From the NCBI GenBank assembly GCA_001687465.1, contig LVLI01000321.1:41163-105162 (forward strand): a stretch of 64,000 nt of DNA. The letters run 5' to 3'. This document shows, piece after piece, positions 22,653-32,330 of this stretch. Made by a program: the position numbers and the translations under genes. Numbering within the stretch: position 1 is the stretch's first letter; every line of letters begins with the position of its first letter. The notes under the pieces were generated by a model that was given only the letters and a program-made list of their open reading frames with translations, had not been told where the DNA came from and ran no database searches. The DNA is from Halocafeteria seosinensis. Its lineage: Eukaryota; Sar; Bigyra; Bicosoecida.

Positions 22653-25028
22653 ATGTCTGCTCCTTTGACTGCCCCCACCAATGTCGATGAAACTGCCACT
22701 GGTGGTCCCTCGTCGTCCCCACCTGTGGTAGTGTCCACGGAGAACGAGGAGGTCCAATATCCCGATTCGTGGAATTGTCCAATCCTCTTGACCCTCATGA
22801 GAGATCCAGTGATTGGACCCGATGGAATCACCTATGAACGGAAGGCCATTGAAGATTGGCTCCAGAGCTCAAATCGCTCCCCTGTGACACGCGAGATCAT
22901 GCCATCCACCTCATTGGTTCCTAATCGAGCCCTCAAACAGACAATTACGGACGCCCTGGCGGGTACTGGCCTCTTGGATGACGCCCCTGCAAACAACCGC
23001 AACACTGCTGTGCCACCTCGGAATAAAGAGACGTTGGATGTGGAAGCTAAATGGACAACGCATCCTCTGAGGCAGACTAAACTCCTCGAAGTGGGTATCA
23101 AGCCTCCGTCTGACGGAACCAGAAAACCGGCTACTTTCGTTTGCGTCATCGACATTTCGTACTCCATGGGTACCGAGGCTTCACTGCCCACGAAGGGAGA
23201 TGAAGAATCCGCCTTTTCACGGCTGGACTTGGTGAAACATTCCATGAACACGGTGATTTCTGTGCTTGGAGAAAAAGACAGATTGGCAGTGGTCCCCTTC
23301 AGCGGTGTCGCTTCGGTCGCTTTACCTCTGACGGACATGAACAGTGCTGGAAGAGACTTGGCTAAGAACAAAGTGGCAGAATTGAAGCCAACTGCTAACA
23401 CGAACATTTGGGAAGGTCTACGGCAAGGAATGGCCTTAGCTGCTCAGGTTACCGACGATTCGAACACTGTGGTGCTGCTCTTGACGGATGGTGAATCCAA
23501 TGTGAACCCACCAAGAGGATTGGTACCTACTTTGAGGAATTGGTTGATGGACCCAGAGCCGCAATTCACTATTCATACATTCGGATTTGGCTACCAATTA
23601 GACAGTGCGCAGCTAAGTGCCATGGCAACGTTGGGAAACGGGAGTTTTGCGTATATTCCGGATTGCTCTATGGTTGGAACTGTTTTCATCAATTTCCTCA
23701 GTAACATCCTAGCAACTGCTTGTCGCCAGGTGAAGCTTACTGCCCTATTTGAGCAGGCTGAGATTTCATTTCTCGGGTATGGTAACAACGAACACCCAAC
23801 CAGTTTAAATTTGGGGCTAGTGCAGTACGGTCAATCTAGGAATATCGTCTTGGAGATAAAGTCCAATGGGGCCGATTCTTTGGCTGCTGAGCATGGAACA
23901 ATTTCCGTAACATCTCCTGATATTGAGGAACCAGTACATGTCATGGTTACTCCTGATGGCCCGAACGCATCGGAACTGGACTTCGAAACTGCTCGGATAC
24001 TGCTTGTGGAAACCCTTTCTCGTTGCCTGGAAATTGTTGACACGAACCCTGCGTCCAACACAGAGGCCGAACATTCGGCAGTTTACCAACCACAAGCACA
24101 CGATCTCATCAAGACTCTTACAGAAACGTTTGTAGCAAGCAATGACACTGGCATCCAATCGCTTCTCAAAGATATCAAGAGCACTTGCGCTGACGATGGA
24201 CAAATTGAGAAAGCTCTCTCGAAACACGACTGGTACCAAAGCTGGGGACGACACTATTTGCGGTCGGTGATCAGCGCTCACCGTCTACAAAACTGTAACA
24301 ACTTCAAAGATAGCGGTGTACAAGCCTACGGCGGCAATCTTTTTAGAAGTATTCAGTCGATGACCGAAGAACTCTTTTTGACTCTGACACCACCGGCTCC
24401 TTCAGTAATGAAGTTCAAGTACGATTATGCCCCAGGAGGAAATGCGGTTCACTCAAGCAGAGCCCGGTGTAGCGCGGGTGCCTTTATTCCATCCATGACC
24501 GACTACTACTCAGCATCGGCGGGTTGCTTTCATGGCGCCTCTAGGGTACTCATGGATGATAATAGTATGAAAGCGGTGTCTCAAATTGTCAAAGGCGATA
24601 TTTTGAAAACAGCATCAGGAGAATCTGCTGTCGTGAAGTGTGTAGTTGCCTATTCGACTCATAATAGCCTGGTCGAACTGGCACAAGTTGGGAAGCTGCT
24701 CATCACCCCATGGCATCCTATTAGGATCAATAGCCAATGGGTCTTTCCAAGGTCGAACTTTTCCACTGTCTTAAAGAAGTGCCATTCCGTGTACAACTTA
24801 GTTCTGGAAAACGGCCACACCGCATTCTTGGAGGGAATAGAATGCTGTACTCTGGGGCACGGCTTTAAGGAGCCCATTGTTAAACATGAATACTATGGTA
24901 CCACCAAAGTCTTAGAAGATCTCCGAAGCCTTCGAGGGTGGGAGAACGGAGCAGTGTGTGTAAAATCTCAAGCTCTGCGGAGGCATCCGCTCACACACAA
25001 AGTGCAACAAACGATTCTGCAACAGTAG
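22653..25028 (+). CDS. U-box / von Willebrand A / Hint (Vwaint–Vint) fusion protein
   Basis: Intronless, 791 aa. Residues ~35–105 form a U-box (WNCPILLTLMRDPVIGPDG, ITYERKAIEDWL), an E2-binding ubiquitin-ligase fold. Residues ~160–350 form a VWA domain with an intact MIDAS motif (D167-I-S-Y-S, then TDGESN). A middle region resembling the Vwaint domain follows (cysteine-poor, ending in tandem helices with HDWYQSWGRHYLRS). Residues ~625–735 form a Hint/Vint domain beginning at C625 (AGCFHGASRVLMDD), with the conserved TPWHPIR and the closing TLGHGF, then a Vint-type tail (VKHEYYGT). There is no C-terminal Asn plus nucleophile, so protein splicing is unlikely. Autoproteolysis of the hedgehog type remains possible. 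Substrate unknown. Domain calls are strong; the biological role is inference. Confidence 0.9.
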   Translation: MSAPLTAPTNVDETATGGPSSSPPVVVSTENEEVQYPDSWNCPILLTLMRDPVIGPDGITYERKAIEDWLQSSNRSPVTREIMPSTSLVPNRALKQTITDALAGTGLLDDAPANNRNTAVPPRNKETLDVEAKWTTHPLRQTKLLEVGIKPPSDGTRKPATFVCVIDISYSMGTEASLPTKGDEESAFSRLDLVKHSMNTVISVLGEKDRLAVVPFSGVASVALPLTDMNSAGRDLAKNKVAELKPTANTNIWEGLRQGMALAAQVTDDSNTVVLLLTDGESNVNPPRGLVPTLRNWLMDPEPQFTIHTFGFGYQLDSAQLSAMATLGNGSFAYIPDCSMVGTVFINFLSNILATACRQVKLTALFEQAEISFLGYGNNEHPTSLNLGLVQYGQSRNIVLEIKSNGADSLAAEHGTISVTSPDIEEPVHVMVTPDGPNASELDFETARILLVETLSRCLEIVDTNPASNTEAEHSAVYQPQAHDLIKTLTETFVASNDTGIQSLLKDIKSTCADDGQIEKALSKHDWYQSWGRHYLRSVISAHRLQNCNNFKDSGVQAYGGNLFRSIQSMTEELFLTLTPPAPSVMKFKYDYAPGGNAVHSSRARCSAGAFIPSMTDYYSASAGCFHGASRVLMDDNSMKAVSQIVKGDILKTASGESAVVKCVVAYSTHNSLVELAQVGKLLITPWHPIRINSQWVFPRSNFSTVLKKCHSVYNLVLENGHTAFLEGIECCTLGHGFKEPIVKHEYYGTTKVLEDLRSLRGWENGAVCVKSQALRRHPLTHKVQQTILQQ

Positions 25029-25182
25029 GGCTTTATAACTATTAATTTTCACAAGAGGAAGTACACCGTCTGAGTACATTGGCTAAGTCCTAGCAAGCTT
25101 TGCTGCGTATGAATAAATCCACAACAGGCTGCATCAAAGTATGGTGTAGTTCTTTGCGGGATGTTTGTTTATTATAATCACT

Positions 25183-27308
25183 CTAGTCCAACGGAACCGA
25201 ATTTACTCCCATATCGATTTTACCGCCCCTGTATGATCCTCGTTTCTTCTTCGTTTTCTCGTGGCGAAAATCCTTGCCACGCACGTTGGCCAAAATTCCG
25301 TTGGCACGATAACCGTATCCCTGGTCACCGTAAACGTATTCATCTGCATGACAGAAATTCTAGGCCAAAATTGCGAATGCACTTCACACAATTCGTCGGT
25401 TGTTGCGAAGGTACGTACAGGAGTTGCTTTTCAAACGTTCATCTGTTACTTTGCTTAATTCTTCCTCCTCATTAACTCTTCGAAACGGAGTGCCCTGCTT
25501 TCGAAGCACAGAAGAAATAGGAGACTTCTTATAACTGCTTTGGAACCCTTCTGGGGTACTGGTAGACCCATTACCATTTTGATGCTGGTCTCCACCCACG
25601 TCTACTCTCTTTCGTTTATTCTGTGAGTCACCATTGGTGCCCTGGTCCTCTCGGGGCCTCTTGACGGATGCGTTTGCGTTTCTGGCGGCTTGAGCACTAG
25701 CGGCATTAGGCGTATTATCTTCGGAATCCGAGCTAGATGAATCATCACTATCTGAATTATCCCCCTTATTAGAAGAACCGGCCGCTTTGCCGGAGTTAGC
25801 ATCTTCTTCCTCATCCGAGCTAGAAGAATCGGAGGATTCCGCCTCTTCTTGCGCTGTTTTCCCTGCGTTCCTTTTGTCGTTCGATGGAGGTGTAGCCGTC
25901 CGCTGAGGCGCCTCATCTTCATTATCACTATCACTATCGGAACTGGAGGAAGACTCATCATCATCGGCTTGCGTTTTCTTGTTAACATCTCCATTTTGAA
26001 CTACAGACGTAGCGGAGGTATTCCTATTCGCATTAGAATCTTCATCTGAGCTGTCCGAATCTGAAGAGCTATCATTATCATCATCATCACCGGCTTGCGT
26101 TTTCTTGTTACTATCTCCATTTTGAGCTACAGATGTAGCGGAGGTATTTCTATTTGCGTTAGCATCTTCATCTGAGCTGTCCGAATCTGAAGAGCTATCA
26201 TCATCGTCATCATCACCGGCTTGCGTTTTCTTGTTACCATCCCCGTTTTGACTGGTAGACGTAGCGGAGGCATCCCTGTTTGCGCTAGAATCTTCATCTG
26301 AGCTGTCAGAATCTGAAGAGCTATCGTCGTCGTCATCATCATCGGCTTGAGTTTTCTTGTTACCATCTCCATCTTGACTTATAGACGTAGCGAGAGTATT
26401 CCTATTTGAGTTAGACTCTTCGTCTGAGCTGTCCGAATCTGAAGAGCTATCGTCATCATCCTCCTTGTTTGACACCTGCGCGTTGCTCTTAGCCGTGGCT
26501 TCCCCTTCTTCATCAGAATCAGAGGAGCTAGAATCCGATGAACTCTCATCCTGCTGCTGGGAAGCATTTTGCGAGCTCGGCTGTTGCTGTTGTTGTTGCT
26601 CTTTGTCATCGTCAGAATCCGAATCTGAAGAGGAGCTACTCTCTCCTTGTTGCTGGTTCTGAGCAGTGTTCTGCTCCTCGTCAGAATCCGAATCACTGCT
26701 ACTACTGGAGGATTCATCATCGTCATCATCATCTATCTTCTTTTGTTGGTCTGCAGCAGGAGTCTGTTGTTGTCGTGCTGAAGCCTCTTCGTCGGACGAC
26801 GAAGACGAAGAACTCTCCTCGACCTGCTGCGTTTGGCCCTGAGCTGGGGTGGACGTCTGGTCCTCATCTTCCGTATCTGAGTCGTCTGAACTGGAAGAGG
26901 AAGATGAATCACTATCTTGTTGAGAGGCTGAAGGAGGTCCCTGCTGCGCCGCTTTGCTCAGTCTTGCACACAACGTTGTCTGCAGGGCACACCAGGACAA
27001 GTCAGTCATTCCATGACATACTAGAATCAATACGCAACCTTGCATATGGACAAATAAGACCGAAAAGCGCCTATTTAGGCAGTATGGAAGCCAAATGGAA
27101 GTGACACCAGCCGTCGAACATGGTTCAGAGGCCCTTTTCTGCGCCATTCACGTGCTCTACAGATGGTCCACGAGGTGTAATAGGTACATACCAAGGGGAT
27201 CAACGATATGTCGCTGCTCTTCTTCAGGATATCGCTTATAGAGGACTCAAAACCACGCTGTTTCAGGTACTGCGCGGCCAGTTTATCGAGCTCGCTATAA
27301 GTCGACAT
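25183..27308 (-). CDS. NOLC1: nucleolar phosphoprotein Nopp140/Srp40 with LisH motif
   Basis: Three exons: 27192–27308, 25419–26979 and 25183–25343 (612 aa). Exon 1 encodes a LisH-like dimerisation motif (YLKQRGFESSISDILKK). The large middle exon is acidic-serine blocks alternating with Lys/Gln/Asn spacers, typical casein kinase 2 targets in this family. The last two exons join to give PFRRVNEEEELS…DERLKSNSYEYVYG and then the SRP40_C signature GKDFRHEKTKKKRGSYRGG. Nopp140/Srp40 chaperones box C/D and H/ACA snoRNPs between nucleolus and Cajal bodies. Four 126-bp in-frame units inflate the centre. It is read in the same direction as DDX31, which lies just upstream of it on this strand. Confidence 0.93.
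25965..26468 (-). repeat. 126-bp coding minisatellite, four copies
   Basis: The landmark CGGCTT(G) recurs at 25965, 26091, 26217 and 26343, exactly 126 nt apart. Each copy encodes 42 residues: SSSDSDSSDED, then an Asn/Thr/Ala spacer, then a GNKKTQ stretch and an Asp run. Partial acidic units extend to about 26900. Confidence 0.95.
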
Positions 27309-27894
27309 TCTGTCCTTATTTCACCACGATTGCACTCTTTTCCGACACTCAACAATGCCGTGGGTCGTGTATTTGATATTCCACCCGAAATTTTCAACAC
27401 TACGTACTCGATACAAGCAATATACGAGGGTTTGCGGAAAACGACACCAAGTTAAGTTCTAAAGTTCCACGAAAAAGCCGTTGGTGTATGGATTTCACAC
27501 AAGACACTACCGAGTAGATGAAGGCCGAATTTTTCAAACATGGGAAAATAAGCGTTAATGAGTGTATTTGTGGGCCAATGGACGCCATTTTTGAGGACAC
27601 GGCTGCAGGAATTCACAGCAGCACTATACTCATATCCTCAATTCCATAAACATGGAAAACTACGCTTTGTTGGGATGGGTACATTGTGCAAATTATACAA
27701 CCGCACGGGTACAACTTGTTGCACTGTATTGAGATCCTTCCTTCGCGCTACGTGATTGAATGTGGCTTAGAGTCACGTGAACTGAGAAAGACCGGTCTAT
27801 ACAGCCGCTCTCTTGCCTGATCCTGGAATCGAAGCAGGGACGCGAAGTGGCAACGAGTCGAGCTCGAGAACATTTGAAAAGCGTTCGCACTTAT
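27309..27894. other. intergenic between NOLC1 start and DDX31 stop
   Basis: 586 nt holding presumed DDX31 3' flank and NOLC1 promoter. No conserved frame and no recognisable element. Confidence 0.45.
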
Positions 27895-30505
27895 TCACGC
27901 TGCGAATTCCGACAGAGCGGAGCTAACTCCAGATTTACGACTCTTTGCAGCAACTTTCTTAGCTTGGAAAACTGGGTTCCTTGTTGCATCTTTCCGTCTA
28001 CCATGTTTCGTCGAGCCTTTGACCGCATGTTTCGACTGCAAATTATGAAGAATCCAGAATTGTTATTAAAGCTATTTTAAATCGAGCAATACACCACCGA
28101 ATACTTACTACCGTCGTCGGTTGTTCCTTTAAACCGAACGCCTTGGCTACATGTCCCAAATGAAGAGAACGCGGATGGAAAATAGCTTTTGTCTGTTTGC
28201 TGTGTGTCGCATAGGCTCGAACAAACGCTTGAAAAGCTGATACGGCACGCTGGTACATGTTACTATCGCGAGCAACGAGCTCTTCAAAGAAAGTTTGCCA
28301 TTTGACAGCTGCGAACTCGAGAGCTCGCTCGGCACCCTTCTTTCCAGCAGTTCCAACGGCATGCTTCTTATTAGACTTCGTTCCACTTTTTACTCCTGCG
28401 GCAACGTAGACATCTTCCTCTAATATACGGCGCAGTACTCCATTATCTTTGAGCTGACAGCCGGTAGCTGGGTTGAAATTGGATTCTTTTCCATGGTCGT
28501 TCTCAGTCTTCTCCAGATCCAGTTCAGATATGGGAGGATTTAAATGCGCTAGCGATTGCAGACAGACAGATGAGCCAAATTGTTCCAGACTCAGTTTATA
28601 TTCCTTAAGTACATTCACATATTCCTGCTCATGGGGCGCCAAGAATAAGAGCGCGTTTCCAGATTCTCCTTTCCGTGCTGTGCGGCCGACGCGATGAATG
28701 TATTCAGACGTTTCCGTAGGAGGATCCAACTGCACAATCCAGGTCACGGTAGGGAGGTCCAGTCCTCGTGCAGCGACATCAGTAGCAATCATTAGCCCCT
28801 TCGTCGCGCTAAAGAAGGAATTATATGTATCTGTCCTCTCGTTCTGGTCCATGTCTCCATGAAGGCGCAACAGCGGTGACAAATCGTCTTCAGTTTCAGC
28901 ACATAAGGTACTCCAAACGGACGTTAAGATCGAGTACAAGAAATCGACAACAGCGCAGGATGATACGAAAACAACGGTCTTGCAATGTGGGTCTTTCCGC
29001 ATAGAGTAGCGCAAGAACGCTGCCAAAGTGGGTAGTCTCCACTTAATAGGGACGATAGAATAATACTGTTTCAGTTGTTTCGGGGTTGCCACTTTATGTT
29101 CATTCGACAAATCATCCACAGTTGAATGATCGTGAAGAAGTTCCTTTGAATGCCATGTCCAGTGCTTCCGTTCGTCAGCGTCGACAAATACCGCCTTGGT
29201 GTCTTGCAGCACCGTATTCGCTAGCGTTCTTACTGCCTCCGTAAGTGTGGCACTACAGAACACAGACTGCCACTTTTGATTACGCTCATTCATCCCAATA
29301 GGCCCTCTTTCATGATGTTCTGATACCACAGTCAAGATATCTCTAATTTGCTTCTCGAAGCCCAGGTCAAGCAGGCGATCAGCCTCGTCAAATACAATAG
29401 TCCTGACAAAACGGGCATCAAATGATTCGGTGCTCTTCAAATGATCTAAGAGACGTCCTGGTGTCGCAACAACAATATTGAGACCTTTGCGTAGCCTGGC
29501 CTTTTCGCTTTTACGCTTCTCTCCGCCAGCAATCGTACCACTCACTATCCAAGGAAACGGGCGCAGCAACTGAGAAAGAACTCTTGCTGTTTGCAGCGAG
29601 AGCTCTCTGGTGGGTGCAATGATGAAGGCTTGTGGTCCATCCTCACGTTTCACCATCGTATTAGTACCCTCTCTTTTTGCATACATACGCTGTGTTGCTC
29701 CGTTTTGTAAGAGATCACTTAGGACTGGGCATAAGAATGTCAGCGTTTTACCACTTCCAGTCTCACTTTTTAATAGGACATCATGACCGGAGACCATATG
29801 AGGAATAGCCATTACCTGAGCATTCGTTGGGCGCTCAAATCCGAGACCTTTCTGGTTGGATTTCTTTTCATCATCGCTCCCATGGTTGTCATCCTGACCC
29901 TCTCCATGGCTGGTTTCTTTATGGCGAGTGGGGCCTCCAACGGTGAGTTGTAAGATCAAACTCTTGTGCAATGGCAACTGGTCAAATGTTTCCGCCGAGA
30001 ATATTCTAGCATAGGAATCAGCTTTCTGCTGCCGTGTTGCCGAATTCGACTGACTCTTACCACTGGATGAAGGTCCATTGAGAATAGAAACCTTTTGTGG
30101 CGCAGTTCGCTGTGGGTGTTTTCGTGAAGGAGTTTCGCTGTGGGTCGCCGAAGTCGTCTTGGTTGGTTTGGAATCGATTTTCACAGGTGGAGCATTCTCG
30201 GACGAATGCGATTCTGCGTTTCTAGTGATACCATTTATAGCACTTTGGGTGGCCTTATTGTCCCCATTTGGATGAGGTCTCAGGCGCTTGGCCGAGGTGT
30301 TGCCGACTTGTTTCCTCTCAGAAGCAGCTTCTGGAGCTTCCCGTGGTCGCTTTCCTTGCGAGAGAGATGGGGTAGAGTTCGTCTGTGGCGTATGAGCCTT
30401 GGGTTTCTTCTTTTTCTTCTTATTTTTGCCTTGAGATGAATTATTGCCGCCAGGACCTGAAGTGGTGATGTTCAGCGACAGCTCCTCTTCCTCGTTCGGG
30501 TCCAT
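27895..30505 (-). CDS. DDX31: DEAD-box RNA helicase DDX31/Dbp7 (60S ribosome assembly)
   Basis: Two exons: 28109–30505 and 27895–28035 (845 aa; GTAAGT donor, TTTGCAG acceptor). The start is the ATG at 30505. After a ~180-residue Lys/Ser-rich, disordered N-terminus come the helicase motifs: GFERPTNAQ (Q motif), SETGSGKT (I), PTREL (Ia), TPGRLLDHL (Ib), DEADRLLDLGFE (II), SAT (III), ATDVAARGLD (V) and HRVGRTARKG (VI). The Dbp7-type C-terminal extension follows, ending in a basic tail from the second exon (HAVKGSTKHGRRKD … SALSEFAA). Dbp7/DDX31 remodels early pre-60S particles in the nucleolus. The long insert between motifs Ib and III is also typical of this subgroup. Confidence 0.92.
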
Positions 30506-30562
30506 TTCGGCCAATCGCACCACCTACATACACTCTTCATATAAACTGCTATCCAATGTCGT

Positions 30563-31178
30563 TTTCTGGTGACAAAATGTGCCTTATGCAACTCTATATA
30601 TAAGGAAATAGGCGAAACATGTGTCAGTCAACTTCAACTTCAAGAAACCAACCGTAAGAGACTCTCAGAAATGAGTCAGAATCATGCAACGTGCAACACT
30701 TGGGTATGGAAAACATGTGTATTCACTTTGGCATGCGTGGATAAGGTCGTGACAAGGAGTACTGTTGGCACATCGTTGCCTCAGAACTATTTGAGGCTTT
30801 GGGTGTTCAGGGAGGTGGATGCGAGTCGGGTGCGCCCAAATTGTGCAAACTACTGATATTTAAACGAAAGCGGATAGCAAAGCTTGGGGCTCGCTTCCGC
30901 TACGCAACGCAATTCGGGCGAGAATTGCTTTCAGCCCATTCCCCGGACGAATCAGTGACGATTCGCTTCCGGTTCAGTATGGCACCGTGTGGCGCCTTAT
31001 TTGCCAATTGGACGCGATTTTACCCCTCGGTTGAGGCTTTCCGACTTGTTTCCTCCCAATTCAGCGTCAAGAGCTTTCCGGTGACAAAAATGTGCTTTAT
31101 TATAAGCCTTTATACAGGCTGGTATAATACAGCTAGTAAATGTGACAATTTGCCTGTCAACTTCAACTTCAACAAACC
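30563..31178. repeat. pair of similar non-coding blocks upstream of DDX31 and GNAT
   Basis: 30566–30587 and 31079–31101 share GGTGACAAAA(A)TGTG(C)C/TTTAT. 30622–30649 and 31150–31178 share GTCAACTTCAACTTCAA followed by AAACC. Order and spacing are conserved (about 55–70 nt between parts). The rest of 30506–31307 shows nothing else I recognise. Confidence 0.6.
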
Positions 31179-31307
31179 GAGTCTACGATTGGCTCGATCG
31201 CCAACCAGAGAATCAACAGCAGTGATCGTGTGGAAAATTGTCGAATTTTAAGCTACGGGCTGTATCTCTATCCTGTTAGTCGCGTGACTGTAGCAGCTGC
31301 TGTTGGA

Positions 31308-31522
31308 ATGAACTTGCGTTGGACGAGGTTAGGGATTCGTGCATGGAACTATCGACTTGGCTCCGAGCAGCCGTCATTTTCAACACTAGCAGGAGTTCGC
31401 CAAAGAACCACAACTGTGAATAATCTGGTTCTGCATTCCCCTTCGCGTTCGACGAGACAGCTCCTCTCTAGTGCCAAGAGCGTGACTCAACTTCGTCATC
31501 ATCTGATTGGCCGGCACCAGAG
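31308..31522 (+). other. possible alternative 5' exon with transit-peptide-like sequence
   Basis: An ATG at 31308 opens 71 codons rich in Arg, Ser, Thr and Leu, almost without acids (starts MNLRWTRLGIRAWNYRLG). They end at a GTCAGT donor. An AG at 31576–31577 would join it in phase to the GNAT frame just before its own ATG. The donor is weak and the acceptor lacks a pyrimidine tract, so this stays speculative. Confidence 0.25.
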
Positions 31523-31584
31523 GTCAGTATTCCGTGTTATGTTCTCTACTCTTTTGTGACGATTCTTACAAAGAAAGTGGCATC

Positions 31585-32117
31585 ATGCCAAACAGATTAC
31601 TATCCACTGCGGAAGGGCACCAGCACACCATGTGGAGCAACATTGAGAATGTATCATTGAAGTCGTTACAGGAGACTGTCAGCCAGCAGAATCAGACAAG
31701 GGTTCATGACGTTGCGGACAGACCCCAGGAGGGAGACAAGCGAGTCGACCTGAAGTACAATGAAAGCGAGAATCGCTTTGAGCTCTGGTATTACGATGAC
31801 CCAGACTCGAGTCCCTCACTCGTTTCCTTCATGGAATTCAAGTTCGAGTCAGCCGCAGATAAGAGGGTCATGGACATGAACCATACATGGGCAGATCCAG
31901 CATTTCGAGGGATGAAACTCCCTGAAATTATAGTAGCATTGGCAATGGAGTATGCGAATGTAATGGGGTAAGCGAAACTATGAATCTTCCCTTTAAACTT
32001 TCTATAAGCATTTGTCACGGCTCGTGCAGCTTCAAGATTATACCAACGTGCAGCTATGTAAGCGGTTCTTTCTTGTCTAAGCATCCTGAGTGGAGGGAAC
32101 TTGTCCAGTCAGCATAG
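31585..32117 (+). CDS. small GNAT-fold acetyltransferase (NATD1/At1g77540-like), copy 1
   Basis: Two exons: 31585–31967 and 32030–32117 (156 aa; GTAAGC donor, GTGCAG acceptor). The fold signature is complete: RFELWYYDD, MDMNHTWADPAFRGMKLPEII, then FKIIPTCSYVSGSFLSKHP. These align by eye with the plant single-domain acetyltransferase pattern HTYVP…RG.GLA … IIPSCSYV..FL. A conserved Cys next to SYV is present. Members are proposed to acetylate histones or small substrates; the substrate here is unknown. A paralogue lies at 41290–42530 in opposite orientation. Most family members are ~100–115 aa; the extra ~45 N-terminal residues (SLQETVSQQNQTRVHDV) are shared with the paralogue only. Confidence 0.85.
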
Positions 32118-32330
32118 ACATGTAAGCAGTACGGCACAATTGTTCTTCTCACAGTTTATTGTTTTAGTATTCCCCCTGGAAGGAAAAGAAGTTCACTCAT
32201 CTCACGTTGCGGAGGCTCGCTCCCGCATACGTCTGAAAAATACCAAGTTATACGTTATGAAAACACATGAATACAATCCCAATTAAATCCTCATGGACAA
32301 CACAATAGGACCAAACTACAAGGCGTCATC

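Noticed and set aside
26465-27104. Plus-strand frames over the NOLC1 acidic repeats
   Set aside because: Antisense of Ser/Asp codon runs; no motifs, and the minus-strand gene is certain.
27826-27845. tRNA-like T-arm string near TGGAATCGAAGCAGGGA
   Set aside because: No matching acceptor, D or anticodon arms can be folded around it.
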